From positions 1,035,226 through 1,099,225 of the forward strand of contig NZ_JAAUVN010000002.1 in assembly GCF_012030425.1 (NCBI RefSeq): 64,000 bases of DNA, written 5' to 3'. Position 1 is the first letter of the stretch. Every line of letters begins with the position of its first letter. Source of the stretch: Sphingobacterium sp. B16(2022). GTDB taxonomy: Bacteria > Bacteroidota > Bacteroidia > Sphingobacteriales > Sphingobacteriaceae. This document shows positions 26,301 through 34,057 of this stretch, piece after piece. The notes beneath the pieces were generated by a model that was not told the DNA's origin, searched no databases, and saw only the letters and a list, made by a program, of their open reading frames with translations. A program made the translations under genes and the position numbers.

Positions 26301-27491
26301 CTAAGAATTTCTTTTTGATTTTTGTAGAAAAATGCAGACAACAACTCCAGATAATACGAGAATTAAACTAAAAGGAAATATATAATTCATGCCAAATTGC
26401 TTTGCCACCAATCCTACAAGTGGACCGGAGATGCCTAGTGAAATATCAATAAACAAACCATATGCGCCCAAGGCCGCACCTTTGTTTGCGCTCGAAGCAC
26501 TTTTTACAGCTTCTACTCCTAACGCTGGAAAAACCATTGAAAATCCCAATCCTGTAATAGCCGCACCGATGATGGTTACAAAAGGTGTAGGGGCAAAGGA
26601 GATTAATAATAAACCAACACTTTCGATCAACATGGAGTAGAGGGCTATTTTGACGCCTCCAATTTTATTAATGCTTCCCGTGAGGACAAATCGACCTAAA
26701 ACAAACATTGTACTGAAGCAGGTGATACAAATTGCAGCATTCTCCCAACCTTTATAATTATAGTACAGGGTAATGAAGGTTGATATCGTTCCAAAACCTA
26801 TACCCGCCAATGCGAGTCCTGTCCCAAAAGGAGCAACAGATTTGAGAACCGAAAAAAACGAATTCCGAACCTCTTTCGATATAGCATACAGTGCTTTTTT
26901 ATTAATGGTCGTAATAAGGCCAATAAGCCCGACCAAGGTAGTTAAAAGTGCGATAGACCAATTGCCCAGGTGCAGCGACATTAAGACGCCTAGCGGAGCT
27001 CCTATGGCCATTGAGCTGTAATTGAAGATTCCATTGTATGAAATTGCGGTACTGGTATGTTGTTCCCCAACACGTAAGATTGCCCAGTTGATTGGACTGG
27101 CACCGACCATTCCTTCTCCACAGCCAGTAAGTAATCGGGAGACAGCCAACAAACTTAAAGCAAGAAGCGGAGATGAGCTATTGGAGAATGCAGCCCATAA
27201 AAGTATCCCTGTAAGGATAAAGCAGATCATACTGATGATGATAGCAGGCTTAGGACCTTTTTTATCCACAATTGTCCCGGCATAAGCACGCATAAAAAAG
27301 GTCATAATATATTGTGAGCCAATTACTGCACCAGCGATAATGGTATTGAATCCCAAAGTTTGATGGATGAAAATAGGAAGGACTGCTAACGAAAGACCAA
27401 TGGTGAAGTAACCGTAGAAGGTTAGAATCGCATAGCTAGCAATCTGAAAGCGGTAGTCCTGCGCCGCTTTTTGTAAAGATTTGGATAACAT
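26301..27491 (-). CDS. MFS transporter
   Basis: A 396-residue major facilitator with about twelve helices; G-T-I-V-D-K-K-G-P in loop 2-3 and a symmetrical break near residue 200 support the family. It is of the YfcJ/arabinose-efflux-like group by general appearance. It lies upstream of nothing on its strand and is separated from metQ by a terminator. Substrate unknown. Confidence 0.85.
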   Translation of the reverse strand: MLSKSLQKAAQDYRFQIASYAILTFYGYFTIGLSLAVLPIFIHQTLGFNTIIAGAVIGSQYIMTFFMRAYAGTIVDKKGPKPAIIISMICFILTGILLWAAFSNSSSPLLALSLLAVSRLLTGCGEGMVGASPINWAILRVGEQHTSTAISYNGIFNYSSMAIGAPLGVLMSLHLGNWSIALLTTLVGLIGLITTINKKALYAISKEVRNSFFSVLKSVAPFGTGLALAGIGFGTISTFITLYYNYKGWENAAICITCFSTMFVLGRFVLTGSINKIGGVKIALYSMLIESVGLLLISFAPTPFVTIIGAAITGLGFSMVFPALGVEAVKSASSANKGAALGAYGLFIDISLGISGPLVGLVAKQFGMNYIFPFSLILVLSGVVVCIFLQKSKRNS

Positions 27492-27520
27492 GCTGCAAAG
27501 GAAGCAAACCTAAAGGGGAT

Positions 27521-27565
27521 AAAAAAATAAAAGCCAATATTCTGCATCAGAATATTGGCTTTTAT
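27521..27565 (-). terminator. terminator of the metNIQ operon
   Basis: Perfect 18-bp stem (27527-27544 with 27548-27565), 3-base loop; on the minus strand the stem ends in a run of T (A-run at 27521-27527). It follows the metQ stop by 21 bases. Confidence 0.9.
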
Positions 27566-27585
27566 CGTTAATCAATTAAAGTTGA

Positions 27586-28392
27586 TTACCACCCTTTGAT
27601 CGCTCCGCCTTTGAAAACTTTTTTAGCGATGGCTTCTACTTCCGGTGATTGATAAGCTTCTATAAATTGTTTGATACGCTCATCATTTCTATTATCCTCT
27701 CGCGATACAATTAGATTCACATAAGGTGATTCTTTGTCTTCAGCAAATAAACCTTCTTTTTCAGGGTCTAAACCAGCCTGAGCAGCAAAAGTATTGTTAA
27801 TAATAGCAATGATAACCTCTTTGTCATCTAAAACCCGTGGTAATTGGGGAGCTTCAAGCTCCATAATATTTAATCTCTTCGGATTTTCTATGATATCTGT
27901 CTTTTTTGGCAGAAGGCCCACATCATCTTTTAATTTTATTAATCCTTCTTTTTGAAGTAACAACAGCGATCTGCCCCCATTCGTTGGGTCATTAGGAATG
28001 ACAATAGTTGCTCCTGGCTGTAATTCATTGATTGACTTTATTTTTTTAGAATAAGCAACTATAGGAAAGACAAAGGTATTGGCGACTGCGGCTAATTTAT
28101 ATCCGCGCTGTCTCGATTGTTCTTGAAGATAAGGAAGGTGCTGAAATGAATTAACATCAATATCACCTTGGTTCAACGCTTCATTAGGGACTACATAATC
28201 GTTAAAAGTTACAAGCTCGACGTCAAGATTAAATTTTTCTTTTGCCACCTTTTTTGCCCCTTCAGCAATGTCTTGCTCTGGACCGGCGACAATTCCTACT
28301 TTAAGGACTTTTGAATCTGTTTTTTTTCCGTTACAAGCTGTTAAGCCAAATAGAGCCAATGCTACAACGCAAATTTTAGAATGTAATCTCAT
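27586..28392 (-). CDS. metQ: methionine ABC transporter substrate-binding lipoprotein
   Basis: A 268-residue NlpA/MetQ lipoprotein: signal ending in G-L-T-A-C at residue 20, then the family core (V-G-I-V-A-G-P, Q-G-D-I-D-V-N-S-F-Q-H near 118, I-P-N-D-P-T-N-G-G-R near 145). It captures D/L-methionine for the MetNI permease. It is the third gene of metN-metI-metQ, 18 bases after metI. Confidence 0.95.
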   Translation of the reverse strand: MRLHSKICVVALALFGLTACNGKKTDSKVLKVGIVAGPEQDIAEGAKKVAKEKFNLDVELVTFNDYVVPNEALNQGDIDVNSFQHLPYLQEQSRQRGYKLAAVANTFVFPIVAYSKKIKSINELQPGATIVIPNDPTNGGRSLLLLQKEGLIKLKDDVGLLPKKTDIIENPKRLNIMELEAPQLPRVLDDKEVIIAIINNTFAAQAGLDPEKEGLFAEDKESPYVNLIVSREDNRNDERIKQFIEAYQSPEVEAIAKKVFKGGAIKGW

Positions 28393-28410
28393 AGTTTTTT
28401 AAAATAGATG

Positions 28411-29064
28411 TTAACGATGATTAGCTTTTTTAGACAGGTAATCTCCTGTAAATTGAAGAATAAATACAATTAAAATTAGTAAAATTAATACAGCATTCAT
28501 AATAAATGTATCATAACCGATATAACCATATTGGTATCCAATCTGTCCAAGTCCACCTGCACCTACTGCTCCGCCCATAGCTGAATAACCGACTAAGGTA
28601 ATCAATGTAATTGTCAGATTATTAACGAGTGATGGTAGAGACTCGGGGAGTAAAACTTTGTATATTATCTGTAATGTAGTGGCTCCCATGGCACGCGCAG
28701 CTTCAATTAGACCATGCGGAATTTCCAATAGACTGTTTTCAACTAACCTGGCAATGAAAGGTGCGGCAGCGAAACTTAAAGGTACCAAAGCTGCAGTAAC
28801 ACCAATAGAAGTGCCTACAAGCTGCCTGGTAAAAGGTATCATCCAAACGATCAGGATAATAAAAGGTATGGATCGAAATATATTGACCAGTATGGCAAGT
28901 AATTGATGAATATATTTATTTTCATGTAATTGGTTTCTTCGTGTTAAAAAAAGAAAAATACCAGTAGGGAGGCCAATCAGAAAACCAAAAAAGCCAGACA
29001 GAAAAGTCATGACGATAGTTTCGATAGTACCTTTTATCAATAAATCAATAACTGTATCAGACAT
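28411..29064 (-). CDS. metI: methionine ABC transporter permease
   Basis: A 217-residue permease with five membrane helices and the EAA loop (E-A-A-R-A-M-G-A-T near residue 140) that contacts the ATPase. The order and overlap with metN (8 bases) confirm the MetI assignment. Confidence 0.95.
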   Translation of the reverse strand: MSDTVIDLLIKGTIETIVMTFLSGFFGFLIGLPTGIFLFLTRRNQLHENKYIHQLLAILVNIFRSIPFIILIVWMIPFTRQLVGTSIGVTAALVPLSFAAAPFIARLVENSLLEIPHGLIEAARAMGATTLQIIYKVLLPESLPSLVNNLTITLITLVGYSAMGGAVGAGGLGQIGYQYGYIGYDTFIMNAVLILLILIVFILQFTGDYLSKKANHR

Positions 29065-30076
29065 ATCCTATGATTTCTATTTGTGAGTAATTTGATTTTA
29101 AATAGTGGAGGCTGTTTCTGATATTATCAGCATCACCAATAAGTTCCAGATTAAGTATGCCGAATTTGATTGAACCTACATAATCAATCTGCGCACTGAT
29201 AATAGCCACATCAATTGCATATTGCTCATGCAGATGCTTGATAACAGAAGTTTGATTAGAATGTTCTGCAAGATAAATCTGGACGATGGGATTTCCACTC
29301 TCTTTCAGACGCTCTTGATAGATTGTCGGTAATTCGGCATGAAGTGACGATTGAATGAAGTGCTTTGTTAATGTCTGCTTAGGTGATGTGAAGATCTGTT
29401 CCACTGTGCCAGTTTCGATTAATTTTCCGCCATCAATGACAGCAACTTGATCACAAATGATCTTAATCACTTCCATCTCATGTGTAATCAGCAAGATGGT
29501 TAAATTTAATTTTTTATTGATTGCTTTTAGCAACTGCAAAATAGATTTAGTTGTAGCAGGGTCCAAAGCACTGGTTGCTTCATCACATAACAAAATCTCA
29601 GGATCACTTGCGAGGGCTCTAGCAATAGCAACACGCTGTTTTTGACCGCCAGATAAACTTGCAGGATAGTCATGTGCTTTGTCTTCCAGTCCTACCAAAG
29701 CCAGTAGCTCCATTACCTTTAGCTGAATATCATTTTTCGAAGTGCCGGTCAGTTCCAGCGGAAAAGCGATATTCTGATATACCGTACGGGAGGAAAGTAA
29801 ATTGAAATGTTGAAAGATCATACCGATCTTGCGTCGATGCTGAATTAAATCCTGATTGGATAATTTCATCAGGTCGACACCGTGAATCAAAATTTGTCCC
29901 TCGTCGGGTTTTTCCAATAAATTGACGCATCGGATTAATGTGCTTTTTCCTGCACCTGAGCTACCTATAACCCCAAATATTTGCCCTTTTGGAATAGCAA
30001 GTGTTACTTGATCCAATGCTTTCGTAAACTTATTTTTTACTGCAAATGTCTTGGAAATGTTAATTAATTCTATCAT
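29057..30076 (-). CDS. metN: methionine ABC transporter ATPase
   Basis: A 339-residue ATPase: Walker A (G-S-S-G-A-G-K-S-T, near 40), Q-loop, L-S-G-G-Q signature near 141, Walker B (I-L-L-C-D-E-A) and H-loop (T-H-E-M). The last ~85 residues form a NIL regulatory domain, which in MetN binds methionine and shuts down transport when the internal pool is high. First gene of the operon; its ATG follows directly after the stop of a 31-codon leader frame. Confidence 0.95.
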   Translation of the reverse strand: MIELINISKTFAVKNKFTKALDQVTLAIPKGQIFGVIGSSGAGKSTLIRCVNLLEKPDEGQILIHGVDLMKLSNQDLIQHRRKIGMIFQHFNLLSSRTVYQNIAFPLELTGTSKNDIQLKVMELLALVGLEDKAHDYPASLSGGQKQRVAIARALASDPEILLCDEATSALDPATTKSILQLLKAINKKLNLTILLITHEMEVIKIICDQVAVIDGGKLIETGTVEQIFTSPKQTLTKHFIQSSLHAELPTIYQERLKESGNPIVQIYLAEHSNQTSVIKHLHEQYAIDVAIISAQIDYVGSIKFGILNLELIGDADNIRNSLHYLKSNYSQIEIIGYV

Positions 30077-30172
30077 TTATGTATAGTAAAAACTAATCTT
30101 ACAAAAAAACCTTTCAAACATGTCCTGAAAGGCTAATGGATATTCAGTAATGGCCATATTAAACAAAGGCAT
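30077..30172 (-). CDS. possible 31-residue leader peptide of metNIQ
   Basis: An in-frame ATG at 30172 opens 31 codons ending in TAA that touches the metN ATG. Met codons are at positions 1, 6 and 18, and the last ten codons are rich in Phe, Tyr, Lys and Cys. The frame starts 17 bases after a promoter and runs through a terminator-like hairpin whose loop holds the third Met codon. It could be a translated leader peptide that links translation to attenuation or to metN start; it could also be chance, as the frame is short. Confidence 0.35.
   Translation of the reverse strand: MPLFNMAITEYPLAFQDMFERFFCKISFYYT
30103..30132 (-). terminator. attenuator-like hairpin in the metN leader
   Basis: On the minus strand CCTTTCA and TGAAAGG (30126-30132 and 30110-30116) form a 7-bp stem with a 9-base loop followed by seven T (30103-30109). 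It lies 26 bases before metN, after the promoter, so it would act on the met transcript itself rather than on the preceding gene. Confidence 0.55.
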
Positions 30173-30189
30173 ATTACTATATTTTAGCG

Positions 30190-30220
30190 CAAATGTATCA
30201 AAAGTAGCCCTAAATCACAA
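30190..30220 (-). promoter_or_regulatory. promoter of the metNIQ operon
   Basis: Minus-strand TTG (30218-30220), 20 bases, then TACATTTG (30190-30197), a very good consensus match; a second TACTTTTG overlaps just upstream (30199-30206). Predicted leader is about 105 bases. Confidence 0.7.
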
Positions 30221-30234
30221 TACTTATATTCACA

Positions 30235-31155
30235 TTACAGGGTTTTGATGCATTCTTCAGTTAGAAATGGGTATTTAAAATTAAAGCCTGTATCAATTAT
30301 TTTTTGGTTGCTCGCTGTTGTACTTGTCAGCAAAACTTCTTCGCCCATTTGTCCAAGAGCAAATTTTAAAAGAAAAGCAGGTACGTAAATCGGTAGGTAG
30401 ATTGAACCTACTTTTTGTTTAGCGATACGATCGATTATTATTTTTTGTGCCAGTACTTCTGAGGATACAGCATTGTAAATTCCTACTATTTCATTGTTAC
30501 GTATGGCTGTTAAATACAACTTGCACAAATCATCGATGTGGATCCAGCTCATTTTTTGTTTTCCCGAACCTAAGTAAGTTGCACTTTTAAACTTTAATGA
30601 TTTGGTCAATTCTTTTAAAGCACCCTCATCTTTACTGAAAACTACGCCTAACCTGAAAATGACCACTCTTTTATGCAATAATTCAACAGGTTTTACGCTG
30701 TCTTCCCATAGCTTGCAGGTCCAGCTTAAAAAATCCGTACCCTGTTCTTCATTTTCAGTAAAAGCATGTCCGGGTTTTTTGTCTGCTCCATACCAGCCAA
30801 CTGCCGATGTTGAAATGACAGCTTTAATTTTGTTAGGAAGTTGCTGTAGCGCTTCTGCGATTAAATTACCACTATTAACCCGGCTGGAGATCAGTTCTTG
30901 ACGACGCTTCTTCGTCCATCGCTTGTCAGCAATGCCAGCTCCAGCAAGATTGATAATATAATCTGCCCGTTTTATCGCATCATTGTTTATACGTTTAGTA
31001 TCTGGATCCCAGTGTAAATGTTCAATATGATTGCTGTCTTTATTTACGCTGGGGTTTCGACTGAATATAATGACATGAAACCCTTCGCTAACAAGCAATT
31101 TTGTTAAATGTCGACCAATAGTTCCTGTACCTCCTGCTAGAATGACTGTTTCCAT
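30235..31155 (-). CDS. TIGR01777-type NAD-dependent epimerase/oxidoreductase
   Basis: A 306-residue extended short-chain dehydrogenase (SulA/YfcH group). The N-terminus from the chosen ATG reads M-E-T-V-I-L-A-G-G-T-G-T-I-G, the NAD(P)-binding loop in the correct position; a start at 31206 would add 17 residues before it and is less likely. Typical S-A-V-G-W-Y-G and a C-terminal DUF1731-like tail are present. In this family the substrate is generally unknown; a link to cell division seen in cyanobacteria has not been shown here. It is upstream of metN with a promoter in between, so not part of the operon. Confidence 0.87.
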   Translation of the reverse strand: METVILAGGTGTIGRHLTKLLVSEGFHVIIFSRNPSVNKDSNHIEHLHWDPDTKRINNDAIKRADYIINLAGAGIADKRWTKKRRQELISSRVNSGNLIAEALQQLPNKIKAVISTSAVGWYGADKKPGHAFTENEEQGTDFLSWTCKLWEDSVKPVELLHKRVVIFRLGVVFSKDEGALKELTKSLKFKSATYLGSGKQKMSWIHIDDLCKLYLTAIRNNEIVGIYNAVSSEVLAQKIIIDRIAKQKVGSIYLPIYVPAFLLKFALGQMGEEVLLTSTTASNQKIIDTGFNFKYPFLTEECIKTL

Positions 31156-31291
31156 AGTTCCAAGATCTTTAAGCTTATAAATAATGTGATCGTTTCTCAT
31201 AGCCAATTTAATTTTTATTTATCATATTCCACCCTTATTCAAATTAAAAAATGGTTATTTTGCTGTATATAATAGAGTAGGATTTTAAAAT

Positions 31292-33202
31292 ATGAATTAT
31301 TTTGATGAGCTTAAAACGCTCTTGAATATAGAACAAGACTTTGATCGTGAGCAATATGAAACCCTTTTGCTAAAGTCAAGCTTGAATGAAAGAAAGTTAA
31401 AAGGTGTGACCTGGTTTCCGATTCAGATTAAAGGTGAAGAGATGGGGCGTGGTGATTATCTGACCATTACATTATCCAAAACAAATAACCAGGAGGATGA
31501 ACATCGTTTTCGCTTTGGTATGCCGGTCGCTCTTTTCTCGAATCATGATCCCCTGGTCGATCGGGCAGAAGGACTGATTTCTTTTGTGAATAGAGATACA
31601 ATGAAAATTGCATTGCGGGTCGATGAACTGCCTGACTGGACGAGAAGAGGTAAACTTGGGGTGGATCTTTTATTTGATGAAAATTCATATAAAGAAATGC
31701 ATGAAGCATTAAGGAAAGCCAAAGAACTGCGTTTAGATTTAAATGAAGGAAGACTGATCCGCGAGATAATAGGTGAGGAGGAGTTAAAGGGATATAAAAA
31801 AGAAATTAATTACGATAACGCTACTTTAAATCAGAGTCAAAATGAAGCCATAGTTCATATTCTAAGTGAGAATCCGATTTCCATTATACATGGCCCTCCC
31901 GGTACAGGAAAAACGACAACTTTGGTCAAAGCAGTACAAGCCCTACTGAAAAAGGAAAATAAGCAAATTTTAATTGTGGCACCGAGTAATACGGCAGTTG
32001 ATGTTTTGACCGAACGATTAGATGCCGCAGGAGTGTTAGTGACACGTATTGGAAATCCCGTCAAAATTTCAGAACATTTACAAGAATTAGCACTTGATGC
32101 CCAAGTGGATCAGCATCCGGCAAACAAGGAAGTCAAGTTACTCAAGAAAAAAGCACGGGCTTACACCGAAATGGCTCAGAAGTATAAACGAAGTTTTGGA
32201 AGATCTGAACGGGAACAGCGTAAAGCACTTTTTGATGAAGCTAGAAAAATAGGAAAAGAAATTGGCGATATACAAGATTTTATGGTCGCAGATATTCTGG
32301 ATAAAGCACAGGTTGTTACTGCTACTTTAGTCGGATCCAATCAGTACGCAGTCAGAAATAGAGTATATCAGGTTGTTATTATCGATGAGGCAGCACAGGC
32401 TTTAGAACCCGCTTGTTGGATTCCGATTCTAAAAGCAAATAAGGTGGTGCTTGCAGGTGATCATTGTCAGCTTCCTCCCACGGTGAAGTCAAATGCCCAG
32501 ATGAATATCGGTCTTTATCATACGTTGTTTGAAAAATTAGTAAAACGTTATCCTGAACATGTTTCTTTATTAAACGTTCAGTATCGGATGAATGAAAAGA
32601 TTATGCAATACCCTTCTACGGCACTATATGATGATCATCTCATTGCAGGAGATCATGTACAGCATTGGACGCTCAAAGAAGATTCGGAACCTGTTGTTTT
32701 TATTGACACTGCAGGGGCGGGTTTTGAGGAAGAACAGGATGGTACAGCAACATTTAATGTAGGGGAGGCTCGTTTTGTTATCAATCATTTGAAACAATCA
32801 TTGGTATCTTTTGAACAGGTTTATGATGAAAGTGATTTTCCGGCGATTGCAGTTATTACTCCTTACCGGAGACAAGCGACAGTGCTCAATGAATTATTAG
32901 TAAATGATGAGCAGATTGTTCCCTTTCGTCATCATATCCAAATTAACACTATCGATAGTTTTCAGGGGCAGGAAAAAGATATCATATATATCAGTTTAAC
33001 AAGGAGCAATGATCAGCAGGCAATCGGTTTCCTTTCCGATGTGCGTAGGATGAATGTTGCTATGACAAGGGCAAAGAAAAAGCTCATTGTGGTGGGGGAT
33101 AGTGCCACTGTGGGTAAGCATGAGTTTTATGATAATTTTATTAAATATGTAGATACCATGCAAAGCTACCATAGTGTTTGGGAGTGGGATTTGGGCGAAT
33201 AG
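31292..33202 (+). CDS. SF1B DNA/RNA helicase, IGHMBP2/UPF1-like
   Basis: A 636-residue superfamily 1 helicase: Walker A G-P-P-G-T-G-K-T-T-T (201-210), Walker B V-I-I-D-E-A-A-Q-A near 361-369, motif III G-D-H-C-Q-L-P, Q-Y-R-M motif near 431, and C-terminal motifs V-A-M-T-R-A-K-K-K-L. N-terminal part (1-190) resembles the beta-barrel stalk of IGHMBP2/SMUBP2-type proteins. These unwind DNA or RNA 5'-3'. Alone on its strand, with no nuclease or phage gene nearby, so a housekeeping repair or RNA role is likely. Confidence 0.9.
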   Translation: MNYFDELKTLLNIEQDFDREQYETLLLKSSLNERKLKGVTWFPIQIKGEEMGRGDYLTITLSKTNNQEDEHRFRFGMPVALFSNHDPLVDRAEGLISFVNRDTMKIALRVDELPDWTRRGKLGVDLLFDENSYKEMHEALRKAKELRLDLNEGRLIREIIGEEELKGYKKEINYDNATLNQSQNEAIVHILSENPISIIHGPPGTGKTTTLVKAVQALLKKENKQILIVAPSNTAVDVLTERLDAAGVLVTRIGNPVKISEHLQELALDAQVDQHPANKEVKLLKKKARAYTEMAQKYKRSFGRSEREQRKALFDEARKIGKEIGDIQDFMVADILDKAQVVTATLVGSNQYAVRNRVYQVVIIDEAAQALEPACWIPILKANKVVLAGDHCQLPPTVKSNAQMNIGLYHTLFEKLVKRYPEHVSLLNVQYRMNEKIMQYPSTALYDDHLIAGDHVQHWTLKEDSEPVVFIDTAGAGFEEEQDGTATFNVGEARFVINHLKQSLVSFEQVYDESDFPAIAVITPYRRQATVLNELLVNDEQIVPFRHHIQINTIDSFQGQEKDIIYISLTRSNDQQAIGFLSDVRRMNVAMTRAKKKLIVVGDSATVGKHEFYDNFIKYVDTMQSYHSVWEWDLGE

Positions 33203-33296
33203 TTAATATAACATGAAATTCTAACGGAAATTAGTAGCAGATGTATTGAATTAATCTGCTATTTTAGCAACTTGACGAATTTTTACTGAAAAAATT

Positions 33297-33911
33297 ATGG
33301 ATAAGTATTATCAAAATAAAGAATTAGTTTTTAAAACGCGTTGGATGACAGCAACTGGATTTTACTTCGCCGAAGCGGAATTGCCAGAAGCATCTTTAAC
33401 AGCATATTTAAATAATTCTGAAGAATCAGAAGAACATATTATTTTCATCCCTTTTAGTCAAATAAAAAGAGCTGTACCACTTTTTGATAATCAGCCACCA
33501 TTGCTTGATATTGATGTATTAGATCCAAAAGATTATCAAGCTGTAGTTGCAGACTTTGAGAATAAAGCCCAATTGAAAGAAGCCATTCAGGCAATTGAAG
33601 AGCAATCAGGGCTTAGAGAAACAGTAGAAGTTATAAAAGACAAAACCTGGATACGTAATTTGCTTTATACAATTGCAATTGCTTTTTTCGGTTTTTCGCT
33701 GGTGATGATGGCAAGGGAATTAGAAAATGGCGAAGTGCCTGATACGAGTGGTAACAGATCGGGTTTCAAAAGTGTTTTAGCTGCTATTGCAGAGCAGTTG
33801 GGTTTTATGGGCAGTGCTGCATTAGCTATAGTATTGTTTTCTGGTTTCGCATACTTTACTTACACGATATATAAAAGTTCAAATACAACAAGAACTGTCT
33901 GGAAAAAGTAA
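33297..33911 (+). CDS. hypothetical membrane protein
   Basis: A 204-residue protein of unknown family. A soluble N-terminal part (about 1-118, acidic) precedes two membrane segments at roughly 119-140 and 172-194, with a short basic tail. Coding is supported by the steady frame, an ATG and a terminator after it. Nothing in the sequence gives a function, and the neighbours (helicase, clpB on the other strand) do not help. Confidence 0.7.
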   Translation: MDKYYQNKELVFKTRWMTATGFYFAEAELPEASLTAYLNNSEESEEHIIFIPFSQIKRAVPLFDNQPPLLDIDVLDPKDYQAVVADFENKAQLKEAIQAIEEQSGLRETVEVIKDKTWIRNLLYTIAIAFFGFSLVMMARELENGEVPDTSGNRSGFKSVLAAIAEQLGFMGSAALAIVLFSGFAYFTYTIYKSSNTTRTVWKK

Positions 33912-33997
33912 GGCTTATCCATGACTTTCTGATGAACTAAAATCATGTTCAGCGTTAAGGATAAATGAAAATTGTTTTCAACTATTCTTTAAAATAT

Positions 33998-34034
33998 AAA
34001 AAAGTGGCTAACTCTTGCGAGTAGCCACTTTTTT
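33998..34034. terminator. bidirectional terminator
   Basis: Stem AAAAAAGTGGCT-ACTC with its complement (one bulged A), tetraloop-like centre, A- and T-runs at the two ends. It separates the membrane protein gene and clpB, which face each other. Confidence 0.85.
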
Positions 34035-34057
34035 AATTTTAAAAGGTGCTTTGACCT

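Noticed and set aside
30103..30190. SAM riboswitch before metN
   Set aside because: The leader is too short and shows neither the SAM-I kink-turn layout nor the SAM-II core; only a simple hairpin and T-run are seen.
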